A DNA stretch of 63,243 nt from positions 1 through 63,243 of the forward strand of contig CACIYC010000007.1 of NCBI GenBank assembly GCA_902590775.1. The letters are read 5' to 3'. The number at the start of each line of letters is the position of its first letter. The first letter of the stretch is position 1. The stretch comes from an uncultured Prochlorococcus sp. (GTDB lineage Bacteria > Cyanobacteriota > Cyanobacteriia > PCC-6307 > Cyanobiaceae). The notes below the pieces were generated by a model. The model made no database searches and was not told the origin of the DNA. It saw nothing but the letters and a program-made list of their open reading frames with translations. A program made the translations under genes and the position numbers. Positions 57,418 through 63,243 of the stretch are shown one piece after another.

Positions 57418-58329
57418 ATGCATGATTTCCTTCCATATGCTTGGTTTAAAGGAAAGTGTGTTCCTTTTGAAGAAGCAAGAATTTCTATAGCAACTCATGC
57501 TCTCCATTACGGGACAGGAGCCTTCGGTGGAATGAGAGCAATCCCAGATCCAAAAGATGCAAATACTATTTTACTCTTCAGGGCTGATAAGCATGCAAAA
57601 AGGTTATGCCAAAGCGCAAGACTGCTTCTTACAGACTTAAAAGAAGAAATCGTTTTAAATAGTTTAAAAACATGGATTAAAGTCAATAAACCAAATAAAC
57701 CAATTTATATAAGACCTTTTGTTTATACAAGTGATTTAGGAATTGCTCCCAGGCTACACAATATAGAAACTGACTTTTTTATATATGGTCTTGAACTTGG
57801 AGATTACTTATCACCTGAAGGCGTTACTTGTCGGATTAGTAGTTGGAGAAGACAGGAGGATTGTTCATTACCTCTTAGGGGGAAAATTAGTGGAGCATAT
57901 ATAACTAGTTCCTTAGCAAAAACAGAAGCAGTAAAATCAGGCTTTGATGAAGCATTATTATTGAACTCAAGAGGAAAAGTTAGTGAAGCAAGTGGTATGA
58001 ATTTATTTATAGTAAGAGATGGTAGACTTATTACACCAGGAGTTGACCAAGATATACTTGAGGGTATTACAAGAGCAAGTGTTATAGAAATAGCAAACCA
58101 CTTAAATATTGATGTAATAGAAAGACCTATAGACAAGACAGAGTTATTTATTGCCGATGAGGTTTTCTTAACAGGAACCGCTGCTAAAATTACTCCAATT
58201 AAAATGATCGAATCTACTAATTTGAATAATAATTTACAAATTATGCACAAATTAAAAAATCTACTTAATTCTATTACAGAAAATAAAACGAAAGAATTTG
58301 CTCATTGGATTACTAAAGTTCACATTTAA
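57418..58329 (+). CDS. ilvE: Branched-chain amino acid aminotransferase
   Basis: This PLP fold type IV aminotransferase finishes leucine, isoleucine and valine synthesis. The N-terminal [16 protein letters not shown], the PLP lysine in [19 protein letters not shown] (about residue 156) and [14 protein letters not shown] and [13 protein letters not shown] are all family hallmarks. It has 303 residues, a normal length. metH begins 16 bp after its stop. A 148-codon frame on the opposite strand is a shadow. Confidence 0.95.
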   Translation: MHDFLPYAWFKGKCVPFEEARISIATHALHYGTGAFGGMRAIPDPKDANTILLFRADKHAKRLCQSARLLLTDLKEEIVLNSLKTWIKVNKPNKPIYIRPFVYTSDLGIAPRLHNIETDFFIYGLELGDYLSPEGVTCRISSWRRQEDCSLPLRGKISGAYITSSLAKTEAVKSGFDEALLLNSRGKVSEASGMNLFIVRDGRLITPGVDQDILEGITRASVIEIANHLNIDVIERPIDKTELFIADEVFLTGTAAKITPIKMIESTNLNNNLQIMHKLKNLLNSITENKTKEFAHWITKVHI

Positions 58330-58345
58330 AAAATATAATATTATA

Positions 58346-61300
58346 ATGCAAGATTTTAAAAAATATATAAATTCGTCTCAAACTAAAGTAATAATCTTTG
58401 ATGGTGCTATGGGCACAGCTCTTCAAGATTTAAATTTAAAAGCTCAAGATTTTGGTGGTGCATCATTAGAAGGATGTAATGAGAATCTAGTCAGATCTAA
58501 TCCAAAAGCTGTTGAAGAAGTTCATAGAAAATATCTTGAAGCAGGCTGTGATGTAATAGAAACAAATACTTTTGGAGCTAATTCTATAGTTCTTGAGGAA
58601 TATAATCTAGCAGAAGAAGCTTATACTTTAAATCTAAAAGCCGCACAGTTAGCAAAAACAATATCTATTGAATACAGCACAACTGAAAAACCAAGATTTG
58701 TAGCTGGATCAATTGGACCAACAACTAAATTACCTACTCTTGGTCATATTTTATTTGATGATTTAACAAATTCATATGTAGAACAAGTATTAGGACTTTT
58801 AGATGGCAATGTTGATTTATTAGTTGTTGAAACTTGTCAAGATGTACTTCAAATAAAATCAGTTTTGATAGCAATTAATAAAGCTTTTGAAGATTCAAAT
58901 AGAAAGGTACCGATAATGGTTTCAGTAACTATTGAAACAACAGGAACAATGCTTTTAGGTACAGATATCGAGTCTATAGTTACAATATTAGAGCCTTTTG
59001 ATATAGAAATACTAGGATTAAATTGTGCTACAGGACCAGAACAAATGAAGGGGCATATAGAGTATTTGTCTAAACATTCACCTTTTAAAATTAGCTGTAT
59101 ACCAAATGCAGGTTTACCTGAGAATATTGGTGGTAAAGCTCACTATAGATTAAAACCTATTGAATTAAAAATGCAATTAATGCATTTTATAAAAGACCTT
59201 GGTGTTAGAGTAATTGGTGGATGTTGTGGAACCACACCAGAACATATATCTAGTTTAGTCCAATTACTAGATGAGATAGAGCATGAAAAAGGAATAATTA
59301 TTCAAAATACAAAGTCAAATTTAGGTGTTACCTCACTATATGAATTTGTTCCTTATAAGCAAGATAACTCTTTACTAATAATAGGTGAAAGGCTTAATGC
59401 AAGTGGATCTAAAAAAGTTAGGGAATTACTAAATAAAGAAGATTGGGATGGATTAATTTCAGTTGCCAAACAGCAAGAGAAGGAACAGGCTCATATTTTA
59501 GATATAAATGTAGATTATGTAGGTAGAGATGGTATTAAAGATATGAACATACTAGTTTCTAAATTAGTAACTAATATCAACCTACCTTTAATGCTTGATT
59601 CTACAGATTTTAGTAAAATGGAATCAGGGTTAAAAATAGCTGGAGGGAAATGTATACTTAATTCAACTAATTATGAAGATGGCAATGATAGATTTTTTAG
59701 AATTTTAAACCTTGCCAAGAAATTTGGATCAGCAGTAGTTATCGGGACAATAGATGAAGATGGAATGGCAAGAACTTCAGAAAAAAAAATTGATATTGTA
59801 GATAGATCATATTTAGATGCAACTAAATATGGAATACCAGATAGTGATATATTTTATGATCCATTGGTTTTACCTATATCTACTGGTCTAGAAGAAGATA
59901 GAAGGAATGCATTAGAAACTATTAAATCTATTAAGCTAATCAAAGAAAAATATCCTAAAGTCCACATTACGTTAGGTATTTCTAATATAAGTTTTGGATT
60001 ATCTCCAGCTACAAGGATCTCATTAAATTCAATATTTCTAGAGGAATGTATTAAAGCTGGATTAGATTCAGCAATTGTTTCTCCATCAAAAATTCTTTCT
60101 ATGCAAAAAATAAATGAGAAGCATAAGAAAGTATGCTTAGATTTAATATATGATAAAAGAATTTGTGAAAATAACATATGTACATACGACCCTTTAACAG
60201 AGCTAACAAGTCTGTTTTCAGGTGTATCTACATCTAAGATTAGACAAAATCAAGATGAACTTAGTCTTTTACCATTAGAAGAACGATTAAAGAGACATAT
60301 AATAGATGGAGAGAAGAATAAATTAGATCTGACCATTAATTCTGCCCTTGAGAAATATAAACCTTTGGAAATTATAAATAAGTATCTATTAGAGGGAATG
60401 AAGGTTGTAGGGGATTTATTTGGATCAGGAAAGATGCAATTACCATTTGTTTTACAGTCTGCAGAAACAATGAAGTCAGCAGTTTCTATGTTAGAACCAT
60501 ATATAGAAGGTGATGGTTCAGCCTTGACTGCTAAAGGTAAATTTATAATAGCTACAGTTAAAGGAGATGTTCATGATATCGGTAAAAATTTAGTAGATAT
60601 TATACTAAGTAATAATGGTTATGATGTTATCAATTTAGGTATCAAACAAGATATTTCAGAGATAATTAAAGCTCAAGAGTTACATAAAGCAGATTGCATT
60701 GCCATGAGCGGGTTATTAGTTAAATCTACAGCATTTATGAAAGATAATTTGAAAATACTTAATGAGAATGCAATTTCAGTACCTGTTATCCTTGGAGGAG
60801 CAGCATTAACTCCAAAATTTGTAAATAATGATTGTAATAATGTATATAATGGCTTTGTGATTTATGGAAAAGATGCTTTTACAGACCTAAAATTTATGGA
60901 TTCTTATATGGAAGCAAAAAAAAATGACAATTGGAATGACTTTGAAGGCTTTTTAGGAGGGACAGACTTAAACCTTAACTTTAATCTTAATAAGAATATA
61001 GTAAAAAATAACGTTAATATTAAAATAACAAATAAGAAAACTAGTGAAAATATTACTAACAATATAAGATCCTCTAAAATTAATATAGAAGAGTCAATTA
61101 CACCTCCTTTTGTTGGTACAAAAATTCTGTCAAGTACAGATATTGATTTACAAGATATTATATATTACCTTGATAAAAATGCTTTATATGCTAGCCAATG
61201 GCAATTTAAAAAACAAAAAGATCAATCAATAGAAGATTACAACAAGTTCTTAGCAGAAGAGGCTGATCCAATATTAACTAAATGGATAAATATTATTATA

Positions 61301-61897
61301 GATAAAAAACTTATTTCTCCTTCAATAGTTTATGGTTACTTTCCTTGTGAATCAAATGGTAATTCCTTGGATCTTTATAATTCCAATTTTGATACTAAGA
61401 TAGGTAAATTTACATTTCCTAGACAAAAATCTAATAATAGATATTGCATTTCTGATTTCTTTAATACTCGAATTTCAAATAATAATCCAGATTATTTACC
61501 TATGCAAGCAGTAACTATGGGAGATATTACTTCTAGTTATGCTCATTCATTATTTAGTCAGGATATGTACTCAGATTATCTTTATTTTCATGGCCTAACA
61601 GTTCAACTTGCTGAAGCATTAGCTGAATATTCCCATTATATTATTAGAAAAGAGTGTGGTTTTGGTGACCTAGAACCAGACAGTGTTCGTGAGGTATTAG
61701 CACAGAAATATAGAGGTTGTAGATATTCATTTGGATATCCAGCATGTCCTAATGTTAGTGATTCTAAAAAACAATTAAAATGGCTTGAGGCTGAAAGAAT
61801 AGGACTTCATATGGATGACTCTGAGCAATTAGTACCTGAACAAAGTACAACAGCAATAATATCTTTGCATTCTCAAGCTAAATATTTTAGTGCCTGA
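58346..61897 (+). CDS. metH: Cobalamin-dependent methionine synthase
   Basis: The enzyme transfers a methyl group from methyl-THF to homocysteine through cobalamin. The start is the ATG at 58346 ([11 protein letters not shown]); the frame is open 16 codons upstream. The modules are in the expected order: homocysteine binding ([11 protein letters not shown] and zinc-site [13 protein letters not shown] near 290), pterin binding ([16 protein letters not shown] near 345), B12 binding with DVHDIGKNL (about 739), and the SAM activation domain with [14 protein letters not shown]. The 1183-residue length is normal. An Asn/Lys-rich linker lies near residues 870-920. Confidence 0.96.
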   Translation: MQDFKKYINSSQTKVIIFDGAMGTALQDLNLKAQDFGGASLEGCNENLVRSNPKAVEEVHRKYLEAGCDVIETNTFGANSIVLEEYNLAEEAYTLNLKAAQLAKTISIEYSTTEKPRFVAGSIGPTTKLPTLGHILFDDLTNSYVEQVLGLLDGNVDLLVVETCQDVLQIKSVLIAINKAFEDSNRKVPIMVSVTIETTGTMLLGTDIESIVTILEPFDIEILGLNCATGPEQMKGHIEYLSKHSPFKISCIPNAGLPENIGGKAHYRLKPIELKMQLMHFIKDLGVRVIGGCCGTTPEHISSLVQLLDEIEHEKGIIIQNTKSNLGVTSLYEFVPYKQDNSLLIIGERLNASGSKKVRELLNKEDWDGLISVAKQQEKEQAHILDINVDYVGRDGIKDMNILVSKLVTNINLPLMLDSTDFSKMESGLKIAGGKCILNSTNYEDGNDRFFRILNLAKKFGSAVVIGTIDEDGMARTSEKKIDIVDRSYLDATKYGIPDSDIFYDPLVLPISTGLEEDRRNALETIKSIKLIKEKYPKVHITLGISNISFGLSPATRISLNSIFLEECIKAGLDSAIVSPSKILSMQKINEKHKKVCLDLIYDKRICENNICTYDPLTELTSLFSGVSTSKIRQNQDELSLLPLEERLKRHIIDGEKNKLDLTINSALEKYKPLEIINKYLLEGMKVVGDLFGSGKMQLPFVLQSAETMKSAVSMLEPYIEGDGSALTAKGKFIIATVKGDVHDIGKNLVDIILSNNGYDVINLGIKQDISEIIKAQELHKADCIAMSGLLVKSTAFMKDNLKILNENAISVPVILGGAALTPKFVNNDCNNVYNGFVIYGKDAFTDLKFMDSYMEAKKNDNWNDFEGFLGGTDLNLNFNLNKNIVKNNVNIKITNKKTSENITNNIRSSKINIEESITPPFVGTKILSSTDIDLQDIIYYLDKNALYASQWQFKKQKDQSIEDYNKFLAEEADPILTKWINIIIDKKLISPSIVYGYFPCESNGNSLDLYNSNFDTKIGKFTFPRQKSNNRYCISDFFNTRISNNNPDYLPMQAVTMGDITSSYAHSLFSQDMYSDYLYFHGLTVQLAEALAEYSHYIIRKECGFGDLEPDSVREVLAQKYRGCRYSFGYPACPNVSDSKKQLKWLEAERIGLHMDDSEQLVPEQSTTAIISLHSQAKYFSA

Positions 61898-61901
61898 ATT
61901 T

Positions 61902-62132
61902 TTATCTAGATCTATGTTTCTCCATCATCTCAAGGATTTCAAATTGAAATGTATTCATTTCATCTGAGTCGCTTAGATCAATCCCCTCCCCAGAAGCGTT
62001 TTGTATAAGCTCTTGAAAATGGAATTCACCTTCCCCATTTGCTAAAAACTCAAGTGCTGAATCTTCGCCACTTTCTTTAAATGCATCGCATAAGGCGATA
62101 AATGCATCATCGTCAGAAAACTCCCAATCCAT
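61902..62132 (-). CDS. Small acidic conserved cyanobacterial protein, unknown
   Basis: This 76-residue, very acidic protein begins MDWEFSDDDAFIALCDAFK, has a SALEFLANGEGEFHFQELI middle and a basic EKHRSR end. It is all-helical in appearance, soluble, with no metal or catalytic motif apparent. It converges on metH with a 4-bp gap. I recognise it as a picocyanobacterial type with no known function. An acidic surface suggests a binding or regulatory role, which is speculation. Confidence 0.65.
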   Translation of the reverse strand: MDWEFSDDDAFIALCDAFKESGEDSALEFLANGEGEFHFQELIQNASGEGIDLSDSDEMNTFQFEILEMMEKHRSR

Positions 62133-62641
62133 TGAGGAGACATCACTGATTGATTTTTAGGCCTTCCCCCCCCTATATCGTCAACCCTTTATTAGGAAAA
62201 CCTTGTAGTATTTTGCATTTTATTACATATATCGATCTTTCATATTTTCCAAAGTGATTGTGCTGCAATTATTCTGAGCTTATAGACTAAAGATTAAATT
62301 AATTGGGTTGATGAATTAAATCTATAAATTTAAAATTGATCTAGGCCTTTAATAATGCCCATAATATACAAATGACAGATAGACCTAACATCAATTAGAT
62401 AATTGAGCGTATAACCAGCTCTTGAAGAGCCTGGAGGCCTCGTCTATGAAAAGACTAAATATCATCCATTTATAGTAGGAAGATTAAAGGAAGACGAATA
62501 AAAGAGGAAAACAGAAGTTGGAGAAAACAATTATTTTTCTTTTAATTCCTATTAAAGTTATTGAAAAACGTTGCTTTCATAAGAATAGAAAGCTTTAATA
62601 TATGTAATAGCAATATACTAATAATATATAATTAATTGGCT
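62133..62641. other. 0.5-kb non-coding region with a possible structured RNA
   Basis: No open frame of convincing length occurs on either strand. A C tract at 62168-62175 lies near its left end. Around 62415-62454 the sequence is locally GC-richer. There the arms CCAG...CTGG close a small imperfect hairpin (62415-62434) next to a GAGGCCTC palindrome. The right end has no clear promoter signature that I could fix. It may hold a small RNA or a promoter for the gene that follows; neither is proven. Confidence 0.4.
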
Positions 62642-63243
62642 ATGGTTGAGGATATAAAAGAGAATTATTGGAGAAGATCCCAGGAAATTACTACACATGC
62701 ACTGAAAAATTCAAAACTTAAACCTATTCAAACTAACTTAAACTACTTAAACCATACAGATGGTATAACTTTCGAAATCAGAAGTATAGCAAATAAGAAC
62801 TTTAAATTTCCAAGTAAACGTATTATTGGGCCTTCACTTAATCCATTCATACCGTGGGAAAAAGATCTCGAAATTGCTACTATAACTGATAAACATATGT
62901 TAATTCTTAATAAATTCCCAGTAGAGTCTGGCCATATGTTATTAATAACTAAATCATGGGTACCGCAAAATGGATGGCTAGATATTAGCGACTTTGAATC
63001 ACTAAAAATCGTTGACCATGATACAACTGGACTTTGGTTTTTTAATAGTTGTAAGAAGTCTGGTGCGAGTCAATCTCATAGGCATATTCAATTACTTAGA
63101 AGAGCAGTAAATACCAAAATATGTCCATTAGAATCGTGGTATGATATAAATAGTAATTATAAAATAGGTAGTGTTAAACTAAATCAAAATATTTGTACAC
63201 TTCCCAGAGATTATTATAATAAGGATGCTCAAGCACTATATGA
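62642..63243 (+). CDS. Ap4A phosphorylase-like ATP adenylyltransferase (partial)
   Basis: An ATG at 62642 opens a frame that runs off the window after 200 residues (MVEDIKENYWRRSQEITTHA and so on). The middle reads FNSCKKSGASQSHRHIQLL, and HRHIQ is a histidine-triad (HIT) nucleotide-binding motif typical of ATP adenylyltransferases. An ILNKFPVESGHMLLITK segment also matches the family. Such enzymes split diadenosine tetraphosphate with phosphate to ADP and ATP, or the reverse. The C-terminal part is outside the window, so length and exact class cannot be settled. Confidence 0.85.
   Translation, partial: MVEDIKENYWRRSQEITTHALKNSKLKPIQTNLNYLNHTDGITFEIRSIANKNFKFPSKRIIGPSLNPFIPWEKDLEIATITDKHMLILNKFPVESGHMLLITKSWVPQNGWLDISDFESLKIVDHDTTGLWFFNSCKKSGASQSHRHIQLLRRAVNTKICPLESWYDINSNYKIGSVKLNQNICTLPRDYYNKDAQALY

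Noticed and set aside
57804-58250. A 148-codon frame on the minus strand inside ilvE
   Set aside because: It lies wholly opposite a well-identified gene and is composed of hydrophobic repeats expected from the antisense of ilvE.
1-63243. Mobile element, phage or CRISPR content
   Set aside because: No transposase, integrase, phage structural gene or regularly spaced repeat series was seen; the only tandem repeat has two and a half copies of 23 bp.

Overview
The window is cyanobacterial chromosome, almost certainly from a marine Prochlorococcus and probably a low-light lineage. This rests on three things: the low G+C (about one third by eye), the very tight packing, and diagnostic genes. These include chlH, petN, psaK, psb29/thf1, hemJ and the cyanobacterial HisZ, plus several families confined to cyanobacteria and plastids (DUF3038, DUF4335, DUF2499, DUF3593, DUF3110, DUF1995, DUF2949). 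No insertion sequence, integrase, phage gene, CRISPR array or rRNA was seen. One tRNA gene, tRNA-Ser(GGA), is present.

Layout. 1-5.9 kb: the end of tpiA, folP, chlH on the minus strand, and dapB. 5.9-9.4 kb: a plus-strand run of a membrane protein, a UbiH-like flavin hydroxylase and DUF2949/DUF3038/DUF4335 proteins. 9.4-14.3 kb: a distinct zone of about fifteen very small genes (membrane, secreted or basic proteins, one lipoprotein, one thioredoxin-like protein). It ends in petN with a 54-residue membrane ORF overlapping it. 14.3-25.6 kb: psb29, clpP, ftsH, a MacB-type permease, pyk, mazG, yggT, scpB, ilvA and dxs. 25.7-31.9 kb: a minus-strand run of suhB-like, hisZ, ferredoxin, htpG, rpmB, an exported PrxQ-like peroxiredoxin, DUF2499, DUF3593 and psaK. 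After the tRNA come a plus-strand chaperone run (dnaK, dnaJ-like, DUF3110), murQ and ppiB. 37-50 kb: ribBA, argC, purN, pgi, leuS, dapF, a cysteine desulfurase, DUF1995, dacB, coaD and a flavin-reductase-like gene. 50-63 kb: uvrC, hemJ, a PHP phosphoesterase, cobN, ilvE, metH, a small acidic protein, a 0.5-kb non-coding stretch and the start of an Ap4A phosphorylase-like gene.

How the genes fit together. Tetrapyrrole metabolism recurs: ChlH (Mg into protoporphyrin), HemJ (protoporphyrinogen oxidation) and CobN (Co into the corrin ring), with the B12-dependent MetH close to cobN. Photosynthetic complexes are represented by PsaK, PetN and Psb29. Wall and lysine metabolism appears as dapB, dapF, dacB and murQ. 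Protein quality control appears as ClpP, FtsH, HtpG, DnaK/DnaJ and PpiB. Many convergent genes end within a few bases of each other, leaving almost no space for separate terminators. The only strong hairpin terminator seen by eye overlaps the dxs stop codon.

Most of the window is ordinary core genome. The best candidates for something undescribed are the small-gene zone at 9.4-14.3 kb (especially the petN-overlapping ORF and a 28-residue hydrophobic peptide), the exported peroxiredoxin lacking the usual resolving cysteine in a psaK gene run, the 23-bp tandem repeat beginning exactly at the psaK stop codon, and the 62.2-62.6 kb non-coding region.
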